DNA from: an uncultured Bermanella sp.
GTDB taxonomy: Bacteria; Pseudomonadota; Gammaproteobacteria; Pseudomonadales; Oceanobacteraceae
Direction: 5' to 3'
Length of the DNA: 8,345 bases
NCBI GenBank assembly: GCA_913054445.1
Contig: CAJXIK010000081.1
Location: 1 to 8,345 of the forward strand
Below the pieces are notes generated by a model. That model did not search any database and was not told the origin of the DNA. It saw nothing but the letters and a program-made list of their open reading frames with translations. This document shows, piece by piece, positions 1 through 5,847 of this stretch (positions within the stretch are counted from its first letter, which is position 1; each line of letters begins with the position of its first letter). A program made the translations under genes and the position numbers.

Positions 1-102
1 CATATGGCTACGTTAGCAGCCTAAACTGTTATGCACTTCGAGGTTGAATCTGCCAGGTAAATGAAACGCCCAGCCCTTATTTTAATGCGATTACTATAGC
101 GC

Positions 103-132
103 TTGTTTGTGCTTAGGGTAATTGGGCATAAT
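103..132 (+). promoter_or_regulatory. Weak candidate sigma70 promoter for rdgC
   Basis: TTGTTT at 103-108 and CATAAT at 127-132 are separated by 18 bases. The -10 hexamer matches the consensus at five of six positions and the -35 only at TTG. Transcription would begin near 139, about 20 bases before the preferred ATG of rdgC at 159. That would place the in-frame GTG at 135 at or before the transcript start. Seen by eye only. Confidence 0.35.
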
Positions 133-158
133 GCGTGCTTTTGTGTGGGAACGTGTCT

Positions 159-1085
159 ATGCAGGTGCGAAATTTTATCTGGTATGTCTTGAATAAGCCC
201 TTGCCCGAGGCCCAGGCCATGTCGGACTTGCTGCTTAAAAAAGAGTTTGAACCCTGTTTGTCGCAACAACAAAGTAGCCAGGGTTGGGTGCCCCCTCTGC
301 ATCATGGCCAGTGGCTGTATGAAGCCCACGGCGCGCAACTGTTGATGTTGAAGCAAGAGCGTCGCTTACTGCCTTCCTCTGTGATCAATGAATATTTGCA
401 GGTTAAGGTGGAGGAATTTGAGGCCAGTGAGGGCTATGCCCCTAGCCGAAAAATCCGTACGCAGATGAAAGACGACTTAACCTTGGAGCTGCTGCCCAAG
501 GCTTTCACCAAATCTTCGCGCCTCCCTGTGCTCATCTTCCCACGCCAGGGTTGGCTGTTTGTGCTGTCCTCCAGTACTAAGTCTGCCGACGATACCACCG
601 CGTTTTTGCGCGAAACCCTAGGCAGCCTGCCCATCTCCCTCATTAGCTCAGATGTGAGCCCCAGCCATATGATGACAAAATGGCTGAGTGAACCTAATAC
701 CTTGCCCCAAGAGTGGTCGCTGGGAGAAGAGGTAGAGCTGCAAGAGCCGGATGCGGGCACCGTGAAGGTGCGCAATCAAGATCTACTGGCCGAAGAATTA
801 AGCGTGCACTTAGATGCGGGTAAGTTGGTTAACAAGCTGGCGTTAATCTGGCGTGAAGATATTAGCCTGATGCTAGAAGAAGACTTGAATGTTAAGCGCG
901 TTAAGCTGCTGCTAGAGGATGATGATGCGCCCAGCGCCAGCGACCCCCAAGAGGCAAAATTTGCTCATGAATTCGCCGTCACCTGTAATTGGATGGTGCC
1001 CCTGTGTCAGTCTCTGTTGCAGGCCTTAGGTGGTCTGGATAAGGCGCTGGCGGCCAGTCAGAGCCGTGCCTTCGATGTCGACTAA
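159..1085 (+). CDS. rdgC: Recombination-associated protein RdgC
   Basis: RdgC is a nucleoid-associated protein whose ring-shaped dimer binds DNA with little sequence preference and limits RecA filament activity; it acts in the cytoplasm on the chromosome. This 308-residue product is close to the E. coli protein (about 303). It carries recognisable family stretches: GWVPP (42-46), LLPSSV (70-75), LLPKAF (111-116), LGSLPI (154-159) and an AGKLVNKLAL segment near 220-229. The reading frame is open from a GTG at 135, but the ATG at 159 is preferred. It lines up with the E. coli N-terminus, has a GTGGGA purine stretch upstream, and lies downstream of the likely transcript start. The gene stands alone: 179 bases separate it from the next gene. 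To its left, all three + frames close within 47 bases, so at most the last residues of another gene lie there. Identification is confident; the start slightly less so. Confidence 0.93.
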   Translation: MQVRNFIWYVLNKPLPEAQAMSDLLLKKEFEPCLSQQQSSQGWVPPLHHGQWLYEAHGAQLLMLKQERRLLPSSVINEYLQVKVEEFEASEGYAPSRKIRTQMKDDLTLELLPKAFTKSSRLPVLIFPRQGWLFVLSSSTKSADDTTAFLRETLGSLPISLISSDVSPSHMMTKWLSEPNTLPQEWSLGEEVELQEPDAGTVKVRNQDLLAEELSVHLDAGKLVNKLALIWREDISLMLEEDLNVKRVKLLLEDDDAPSASDPQEAKFAHEFAVTCNWMVPLCQSLLQALGGLDKALAASQSRAFDVD

Positions 1086-1090
1086 TGACA

Positions 1091-1117
1091 TTGGCTGGTA
1101 AAACCAAAAAATATAAT
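1091..1117 (+). promoter_or_regulatory. Candidate promoter with perfect TATAAT ahead of the rhombosortase gene
   Basis: TATAAT at 1112-1117 is a perfect -10 hexamer. The best -35 is TTGGCT at 1091-1096 (four of six), with a short 15-base spacer. ATGACA at 1085-1090 is a better hexamer, but its 21-base spacing is too long. A transcript from here would start near 1124 and carry an untranslated leader of about 140 bases containing the inverted repeats at 1125-1166. Confidence 0.35.
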
Positions 1118-1124
1118 GGCGCCA

Positions 1125-1166
1125 TGGCAAGCATAAAAAACCTTGCTAGGGTTTGAGTAGGGCAAG
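1125..1166 (+). repeat. Overlapping, mutually exclusive inverted repeats in the rdgC-rhombosortase spacer
   Basis: Three stems share the same central bases. Stem A pairs 1125-1131 with 1142-1148 (TGGCAAG/CTTGCTA, one G-U). Stem B pairs 1142-1147 with 1161-1166 (CTTGCT/GGCAAG, one G-U). Stem C pairs 1138-1144 with 1148-1154 (AAACCTT/AGGGTTT, one G-U, three-base loop). A perfect palindrome ATGGCGCCAT lies just before, at 1116-1125. Stem C is not followed by a T-run on the + strand, so it is a poor terminator for rdgC. Read on the minus strand it is followed by Ts, but no minus-strand gene is present. Confidence 0.4.
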
Positions 1167-1264
1167 TAAAACAGAGTCAGGATGTTCGATAGTCGGCTTT
1201 GTTTTGCTTTGTCTTCGCGGGCTGCTACAGTTCCCCTCATCTTTTTTTTAAAAACCCCCCTCTT

Positions 1265-1861
1265 ATGTTTAACTTTTTACGCCGTTTCCCTGTGGCTCTG
1301 TGGCCCCTCTATTTACTGCTGTTGATGCTGCTGCTGACAGCCCTAGGGGAGCCACTTAGCCATGTGCTGCGCTTCGATCAGCAGGCCATTAATCGGGGCG
1401 AATATTGGCGCTTGTTGAGCGCCCATGTGGTGCATCTGGGCTGGGCGCATAGCCTGCTAAATGCGGGGGGGTTGCTGCTGGTGGCCTGGATGCAGCCGGT
1501 GGGGGCGGCCTGGCGTTGGTTATTATTCTATGTGGTGAGCGGCGTGCTGATCTCCTTGTGGCTCTATATGGAGGGTTCGGTGAACACCTATGTGGGGGCT
1601 TCTGGAGTCTTACATGGCTTACTCATCATGGCGGCCTTTTTTAGCCACTGGTTAGCGCCCTGGCGACAAAATATCATCATGTCGGTGATCACCGCTAAGC
1701 TGCTGTGGGAGCAGACGGCCTGGTATTCTGCGGATGGCGTCGCGCAGATGATCGGCGGTTATGTGGTAGTGGATGCTCACTTTGTGGGTGGCTTGGCCGG
1801 TTTGATGGTGGTGGTTTGGGCACGACTAAAAAAAAATACAAACGCGAGCGCCCACAGTTAA
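1265..1861 (+). CDS. rrtA: Rhombosortase (rhomboid-family intramembrane serine protease)
   Basis: Rhombosortases are short inner-membrane rhomboid proteases that cleave the GlyGly-CTERM tail of proteins leaving by type II secretion. The 198-residue product is almost entirely hydrophobic, with about six membrane segments and no extra domain, matching the family's compact size. Catalytic features are visible: WRLL (48-51), HSLLN with H62 and N66, the nucleophile in GASG (S113) followed by LHG, and the catalytic histidine in AHFVGG (H172). The frame is open back to a TTG at 1199. The ATG at 1265 is preferred because it begins the first membrane segment, although no Shine-Dalgarno is visible: the preceding bases are T8-A5-C6. 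An A9 run at 1828-1836 sits in the last codons, after the final membrane segment. The following exported protein lacks a GlyGly-CTERM tail, so the substrates must be encoded elsewhere. A plain rhomboid protease is the alternative. Confidence 0.82.
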   Translation: MFNFLRRFPVALWPLYLLLLMLLLTALGEPLSHVLRFDQQAINRGEYWRLLSAHVVHLGWAHSLLNAGGLLLVAWMQPVGAAWRWLLFYVVSGVLISLWLYMEGSVNTYVGASGVLHGLLIMAAFFSHWLAPWRQNIIMSVITAKLLWEQTAWYSADGVAQMIGGYVVVDAHFVGGLAGLMVVVWARLKKNTNASAHS

Positions 1862-1901
1862 TCCCTTCTACACTTCCATGAGTAACCGATTACGGGCTTT
1901 C

Positions 1902-1909
1902 AGGGGGGG
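1902..1909 (+). promoter_or_regulatory. Ribosome binding site embedded in a G7 run
   Basis: An A followed by seven Gs lies just ahead of the ATG at 1912 and supplies an AGGGGG-type Shine-Dalgarno. It fixes the start of the exported protein. Length changes in the G-run would alter the spacing to the start codon. Confidence 0.6.
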
Positions 1910-1911
1910 AT

Positions 1912-2820
1912 ATGTCGCAGCAAAATCTTTTTTCTCGGCTGTTGCTCATGGTGCTCGGCTTACTTCTGTTATCACCAGTCCTGGCTTCTGAAGGGGAGTG
2001 GGAGCATGAGTTCGATGCCTATTACAGCAATATCGCCTACTTTAAGACCCTAGATGACTCCCCCATACCCGAGCTGGGTAAGCGCTCCGAGAGCGAAGTG
2101 TATCGGGACCTATTTTTCCGCTCGTATTTACCGCGTTTTATTCTGTTGGAGGCCAGTATCAATCCGCTGCCCGTCATGGGTGTGCTGATAAAAGACCAGG
2201 CCGAAGATAATGTCTATGACAAACTCACCATCGGCGAGGACCTTAATATAGTCGAGGTGGCCACCGCAGGTTTCGAAGAGCCTTATGCCTTGTCGCTGTT
2301 TCTGGGCAATATGGTGAAATATGAATCGGCCGATGGTTCCGGCGTGCAGAGCAAGGGCTTCATGGGCTATCTGGCCAGTTATGGGCACTGGCACATACGG
2401 AAAAACAAGTTAGTGGCCGATCGCTGGGGGGAATTTGAGTGGAAGCTAAAGGGTGATCAGGTATTGAGCGACCGCAAACTAAGCTGGTCGTTTCGCTTTG
2501 GCTTTAAGATTCACGACAATCCTCTCATCACCGACGAGTTTTATGTGGCGGTGAAGCGTGAGCGCGTGCAGGAGCACGGTGATATCTATTCTTGGATACA
2601 AAATGGCGGGGTAGAGTTCAAATACCGCATGAATAAAGACTCCGGTGCCACCATCGGCCAGCAGCTTATCGTGGATAAGAAAATTCCCCTCAAGCAAAAA
2701 GGCTGGGTGGTGTCCTTAGGCATTGGTTTTGTGCGAGATACCCCGCGAAAATACCGGGGTAACTTATTAATCGACAAAACCGAGACCGCCTTCGTGTTAC
2801 GCCCCAGCATCACCTTTTAA
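1912..2820 (+). CDS. Exported protein of unknown function, probable outer-membrane beta-barrel
   Basis: I do not recognise this 302-residue family. Residues 1-25 form a classical signal peptide: a short polar start with R9, a leucine-rich core, and an AxA-like cleavage site ending at A25. The mature protein is rich in alternating polar/hydrophobic stretches with aromatic residues, typical of beta-strands: the segments around residues 165-180, 185-200, 205-215, 220-235 and 260-275. It ends in ...RPSITF, and a terminal phenylalanine is the usual signature for BAM-assisted insertion into the outer membrane. An N-terminal region with PRF and NPLPV motifs (about residues 74-87) could be a periplasmic or plug-like part. 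The gene lies 50 bases after the rhombosortase gene with a strong ribosome binding site, so the two may be co-transcribed. No lipase, OmpA or porin motif is evident. Outer-membrane placement is inferred. Confidence 0.75.
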   Translation: MSQQNLFSRLLLMVLGLLLLSPVLASEGEWEHEFDAYYSNIAYFKTLDDSPIPELGKRSESEVYRDLFFRSYLPRFILLEASINPLPVMGVLIKDQAEDNVYDKLTIGEDLNIVEVATAGFEEPYALSLFLGNMVKYESADGSGVQSKGFMGYLASYGHWHIRKNKLVADRWGEFEWKLKGDQVLSDRKLSWSFRFGFKIHDNPLITDEFYVAVKRERVQEHGDIYSWIQNGGVEFKYRMNKDSGATIGQQLIVDKKIPLKQKGWVVSLGIGFVRDTPRKYRGNLLIDKTETAFVLRPSITF

Positions 2821-2873
2821 TCAGCTCTCCTTATTGGTATCTGCATTCATAGGTCCAAACTCTGGCCCAAATG

Positions 2874-2883
2874 TGGTATAAAT
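2874..2883 (+). promoter_or_regulatory. Extended -10 promoter for the nadK operon
   Basis: TGGTATAAAT combines the TGn extension with a TATAAA hexamer, five of six to consensus. The region 17 bases upstream (2854-2859, TCCAAA) is a poor -35, as is common for extended -10 promoters. Transcription would begin around 2889, giving a leader of about 30 bases before the nadK ATG at 2919. This is the only convincing promoter between the beta-barrel gene and the six-gene run. Confidence 0.5.
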
Positions 2884-2918
2884 AGCCGCAAATTTCATCA
2901 ATCCCTTCGGTATTTCAA

Positions 2919-3803
2919 ATGGAAGAGTTTCGTAATATCGGCATTATTGGCCGACTAAACAGTGTCAAGGTTATCGACACCATAAAGCGCTTACGACTTT
3001 TTTTAGCCGCCGAGGGCATGAACGTCATCCTCGAAGAAAAAATTGCGTCGGTCATGATGGGTCATGGTTTACAGGTGTGCAGCCCCAAGATGATGGGTGA
3101 AATCTGTGATTTGGTGATCGTCATTGGTGGCGATGGCAGCTTGCTGGGAGCCGCCCGCGCCCTTGCTAAGTCCAATATACCCGTGCTGGGGGTTAACCGT
3201 GGTCGTCTGGGTTTCCTCACCGACATCAGCCCGGCCAACCTAGAAGAAAAAGTCGCCGAGGTGCTGGCCGGTGAGTACATCACCGAGCGTCGCTTCATGC
3301 TAGAGGCCGAAGTGAAGCGTAATGGCGAGCCCATAGGCTATGGCGAGGCCCTTAACGATGTGATTCTACATCCGGGTAAATCCGCCCGCATGATCGCCTT
3401 CGACATGAGTATAGAAGGCCAGTTTGTCTACCACCAGCGCAGCGATGGCATGATCGTGAGCACGCCCACAGGCTCCACCGCCTATGCCCTAAGCGGCGGC
3501 GGCCCCATCATGCACCCGAAGCTAGATGCGGTGGCGCTGGTGCCCATGTTCCCTCACACCCTAAGCTCTCGGCCAATAGTGGTGGATGCCAACAGTGAAA
3601 TAAAGATCACCATCAGCGCCGAGATAGATATCTACCCTCAGATCAGTTGTGACGGCCAGGTACACATTACCGCGGCCCCGGGTGACACTGTCACGGTGCG
3701 TAAGCACGCTCATAAGGTGCGCCTAATCCACCCTATGGATCACGATTTTTACGCCACCTGTCGCAACAAGCTAGGCTGGGCCGCCCAAAACGGAGAAGGC
3801 TAG
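2919..3803 (+). CDS. nadK: NAD kinase (ATP/polyphosphate-NAD kinase)
   Basis: This cytoplasmic enzyme phosphorylates NAD+ at the 2'-hydroxyl of its adenosine ribose and is the only source of NADP. The 294-residue product matches the E. coli enzyme (292) along its whole length. Diagnostic features are the GGDGS loop with the catalytic aspartate (70-74), NRGRLGFLTD (93-102), ND at 146-147 followed by VILHPGK, the STPTGSTAY substrate loop (181-189), FPHTLSSRPI (211-220) and ISCDGQ (242-247). The ATG at 2919 matches the family N-terminus (FRNIGIIGR), but the Shine-Dalgarno is weak. It is the first gene of the packed run, and its stop codon is one base before the next start, so the phosphatase is probably translationally coupled to it. 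Confidence 0.97.
   Translation: MEEFRNIGIIGRLNSVKVIDTIKRLRLFLAAEGMNVILEEKIASVMMGHGLQVCSPKMMGEICDLVIVIGGDGSLLGAARALAKSNIPVLGVNRGRLGFLTDISPANLEEKVAEVLAGEYITERRFMLEAEVKRNGEPIGYGEALNDVILHPGKSARMIAFDMSIEGQFVYHQRSDGMIVSTPTGSTAYALSGGGPIMHPKLDAVALVPMFPHTLSSRPIVVDANSEIKITISAEIDIYPQISCDGQVHITAAPGDTVTVRKHAHKVRLIHPMDHDFYATCRNKLGWAAQNGEG
3792..3799 (+). promoter_or_regulatory. Shine-Dalgarno inside the end of nadK
   Basis: GGAGAAGG lies within the last nadK codons, five bases before the ATG at 3805. It fixes the phosphatase start and makes coupling of the two genes likely. Confidence 0.7.
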
Positions 3804-3804
3804 C

Positions 3805-4767
3805 ATGGCTGCGGTGCAAGGCTACGACCTCATCGGCGATGTGCACGGCTGTGGCAAGACTCTGTGCGCCTTGCTCGAACAAATGGGCTATCGCAAACAG
3901 TCTGGTGTCTATCAGCATAAAAACCGCAAGGTGGTATTTGTGGGCGACATCGTGGACCGTGGCCCCAATATTCGTTTGGCTCTGTCGGTGGTACGCGAGA
4001 TGGTGGAGCAGGGCCACGCCCACCTGATTATGGGCAATCACGAATACAATGTGTTGGCATTTTGCACGCCCTCGCGCCCCGGCAGCCGCTACCCACATCT
4101 GCGCGAACATACCTCGCGTAACAGCTTCATAGTGGAAGAGACCCTCAAACAGTTTGCCCCCTACCCGCAAGAATGGCGGGATCACTTGGCGTGGTTCGTC
4201 ACTCTGCCCCTGTATAAAGAGTTTGAACACTTCCGCGCGGTGCACGCCTGTTGGGATGATGAACTCATCGCCGAGATGCAGTCCACCCTAGGCTGTAATC
4301 ACATGAATGAAGATTTCCTGCATGCCTCCATGGATCGTGAATCGTTTGCTGGGCGTTTGGTCGACAGGCTAACGCGCGGCACCGCCTTGAAGTTGCCCGA
4401 GGGGCGTAGCATCACCGCCAAAGACGGTTTCGTGCGTCACTTCTTTCGTACTAAGTTTTGGGAGACCGAGCCTAAAACATATGATGAGGTGGTGTTTCAG
4501 CCCGACCCTCTGCCCGAGGATATAGCCCCGCGCGCCATCACAGATGAGGACCGAGCCCAGCTGCACTATTACTCGCCCGCCGAGAAAATATTATTTTTTG
4601 GTCATTACTGGATGAAGGGGATACCGGGGCCGGTGACCAATAATATTGCCTGCCTAGACTACAGCGCGGTGAAATACGGCCGTTTGGTTGCGTACCGCAT
4701 GGACAGTGAGACCCACCTCGACCCCAATAAATTTTGTTGGGTGCGAGTAGACCGCATCGAAGATTAA
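3805..4767 (+). CDS. PPP-type metallophosphoesterase
   Basis: A 320-residue calcineurin-like phosphoesterase of the PPP (serine/threonine phosphatase or diadenosine tetraphosphatase-like) class, acting in the cytoplasm since no signal peptide is present. The dinuclear metal-binding motifs are intact and in order: GDVHG (11-15), GDIVDRG (47-53), GNHE (77-80), then histidines in AVHACW (H147) and FFGHYW (H267). The region between about 150 and 250 is longer than in minimal PrpE/ApaH-type enzymes and may define substrate choice. The substrate cannot be told from sequence: phosphoproteins and dinucleoside polyphosphates are both possible. The start is set by the Shine-Dalgarno inside nadK. It is followed after five bases by the rhomboid gene. 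The class is certain, the specificity unknown. Confidence 0.9.
   Translation: MAAVQGYDLIGDVHGCGKTLCALLEQMGYRKQSGVYQHKNRKVVFVGDIVDRGPNIRLALSVVREMVEQGHAHLIMGNHEYNVLAFCTPSRPGSRYPHLREHTSRNSFIVEETLKQFAPYPQEWRDHLAWFVTLPLYKEFEHFRAVHACWDDELIAEMQSTLGCNHMNEDFLHASMDRESFAGRLVDRLTRGTALKLPEGRSITAKDGFVRHFFRTKFWETEPKTYDEVVFQPDPLPEDIAPRAITDEDRAQLHYYSPAEKILFFGHYWMKGIPGPVTNNIACLDYSAVKYGRLVAYRMDSETHLDPNKFCWVRVDRIED
4587..4647 (+). repeat. Long imperfect inverted repeat within the phosphatase gene
   Basis: GGTCA at 4600-4604 pairs with TGACC at 4634-4638. Beyond a four-T bulge (4596-4599), AATATTATT at 4587-4595 pairs with AATAATATT at 4639-4647. That is 14 base pairs around a 29-base loop. The arms flank the codon for the metal-binding histidine H267. 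It may be chance within a coding sequence. Confidence 0.4.
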
Positions 4768-4772
4768 TTGAT

Positions 4773-5576
4773 ATGCCACTGGCCATTATTTGTGATCCCG
4801 ACACCCCCATCGAGCCTGTTATCCATGAACTGGTGCGCCAAAATGTGGCACATGAACTCAAGGAAAATGGCACGCGGCGCGAGCTGTGGGTCGATGACCC
4901 CGCATTGGTAGACGGGGTTAAAAAATACTACCAAACCTATCGCCACTCTCAGCAACACAGCCTAAGCGTGGCCAATTTAAGGTCGCTGCCCATTACCACC
5001 ACGGTGTTGGTCGTCACCCTAGTGGTGGCCTTGCTCACTCAGTTGGGGGAGCAACGACAAGATTGGTTTTTGATGGCCCGCCTGCAATATTACCCGCGCG
5101 ACTGGTTCTTATACGATGGTCTGTGGTCTATTTGGCATGCTATTAGCCCAATATTTTTACACTTCAGTGCTCAGCATCTGATCTTTAATGGCCTCATGTT
5201 CTGGTATCTGGGTGGGCTCTTAGAGCGCGCCACCGGCAGGGGCTTTTTCGTGATTATGCTGCTGGTATTGGCGCTGGCGGGCAATGTGAGCCAGCTGCTG
5301 GTGGCGGGCCCTTTGTTTGGCGGGCTCTCGGGCGTGGTCTATGGCTTCATGGGCTTCGCCTGTGTTTATCAATTATGCGTGCTGCCGCTGGGCATCGCCA
5401 AGGGCCTGTTTTATTTGGCGGGCGTCTGGTTGTTGCTGGGAATTAGCGGAGTTTTTTCTGCTATGGGTTTATTTAGTGTGGCCAACGCCGCCCACCTGGG
5501 CGGCCTGTTGAGTGGCCTCGTCATGTCTGGCCTCTATGTGGCTAGGCAAAGGTTAAGAGTAAAAGATGAAGATTGA
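4773..5576 (+). CDS. GlpG-like rhomboid family intramembrane serine protease
   Basis: A 267-residue inner-membrane protease that cuts membrane-spanning substrates within or near the bilayer. Residues 1-55 form a small soluble domain resembling the cytoplasmic N-terminal domain of GlpG (note ELWVDDPA at 37-44 against the E. coli DVWLADES). About six membrane segments follow from residue 73. Catalytic features are H135 with N139 in HLIFN, the GLSG nucleophile S186 with Y190 four residues on, and the catalytic H241 in NAAHLGG. The usual WR pair in the first loop is WH here (121-122). The frame opens at a TTG (4734), but the ATG at 4773 matches the domain start and lies five bases after the phosphatase stop; its Shine-Dalgarno is weak, so coupling is likely. 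The end overlaps the next gene by 11 bases. I leave the symbol blank because orthology to E. coli glpG is not shown by context. Confidence 0.9.
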   Translation: MPLAIICDPDTPIEPVIHELVRQNVAHELKENGTRRELWVDDPALVDGVKKYYQTYRHSQQHSLSVANLRSLPITTTVLVVTLVVALLTQLGEQRQDWFLMARLQYYPRDWFLYDGLWSIWHAISPIFLHFSAQHLIFNGLMFWYLGGLLERATGRGFFVIMLLVLALAGNVSQLLVAGPLFGGLSGVVYGFMGFACVYQLCVLPLGIAKGLFYLAGVWLLLGISGVFSAMGLFSVANAAHLGGLLSGLVMSGLYVARQRLRVKDED

Positions 5577-5823
5577 AGATTTAATTAATTCCATGACCCC
5601 GCAGATTTATCGCAACATGAAAGAGGCGGTGGAGTTAGGCCGCTGGGGGGATGGGCGCACCATGAATAAACAGCAGAAGTCCCATTGTGTGGAGGCCATG
5701 ATTCGCTTTGAGCACTTGCACGAAATCGACGAGACCGAGCGTGTGGGGTATGTGGATATGAGCAATAAGCGCAAGAAATCCTCGCCCGCGGACGAGACTC
5801 AACCCCTTAAAATTATCGAATAA
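5566..5823 (+). CDS. yeaC: YeaC-like protein (DUF1315)
   Basis: An 85-residue soluble protein of unknown function. It matches E. coli YeaC closely at the N-terminus: a D-L-I-N-S-M-type opening, a tyrosine near 15, AVELGRW (21-27), the DG pair (29-30), and a conserved Q and C around 36-41. YeaC usually has WPDG where this protein has WGDG. The C-terminal third is charged, with a lysine/arginine cluster (KRKK, 68-71), and is probably disordered. The start lies inside the last codons of the rhomboid gene, giving an 11-base overlap and strong expectation of coupled translation. No catalytic motif is visible. Small, conserved and operon-bound, it may act with its neighbours, but no job can be assigned. 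Confidence 0.85.
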   Translation: MKIEDLINSMTPQIYRNMKEAVELGRWGDGRTMNKQQKSHCVEAMIRFEHLHEIDETERVGYVDMSNKRKKSSPADETQPLKIIE

Positions 5824-5847
5824 CCAAATATAAGTAGAACGTGTTTG

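Noticed and set aside
1..3. Possible start codon (CAT read as ATG on the minus strand) of a divergent gene leaving the left edge
   Set aside because: Only three bases would be inside the window and no convincing ribosome site precedes it.
135..158. GTG start at 135 adding eight residues to RdgC
   Set aside because: The added residues do not resemble the RdgC N-terminus, and the candidate promoter's transcript would begin after this codon. ATG 159 has the better ribosome site and family match.
1199..1264. Upstream TTG extension of the rhombosortase by 22 residues
   Set aside because: The added stretch is cysteine/phenylalanine-rich, unlike the family, and is encoded by homopolymer tracts. 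Kept only as a possibility in the findings.
2739..2761. Perfect seven-base-pair inverted repeat (TACCCCG/CGGGGTA) near the end of the beta-barrel gene
   Set aside because: It lies about 60 bases before the stop codon with no T-run after it, so it is not an intrinsic terminator. It encodes a predicted inter-strand turn and is probably incidental.
2821..2918. Intrinsic terminator after the beta-barrel gene
   Set aside because: No GC-rich stem followed by a T-run could be found in this 98-base spacer.
3733..4245. 170-codon open frame on the minus strand
   Set aside because: It is antisense to nadK and the metallophosphatase, whose motifs are intact; it has no recognisable domain and is a shadow of codon bias.
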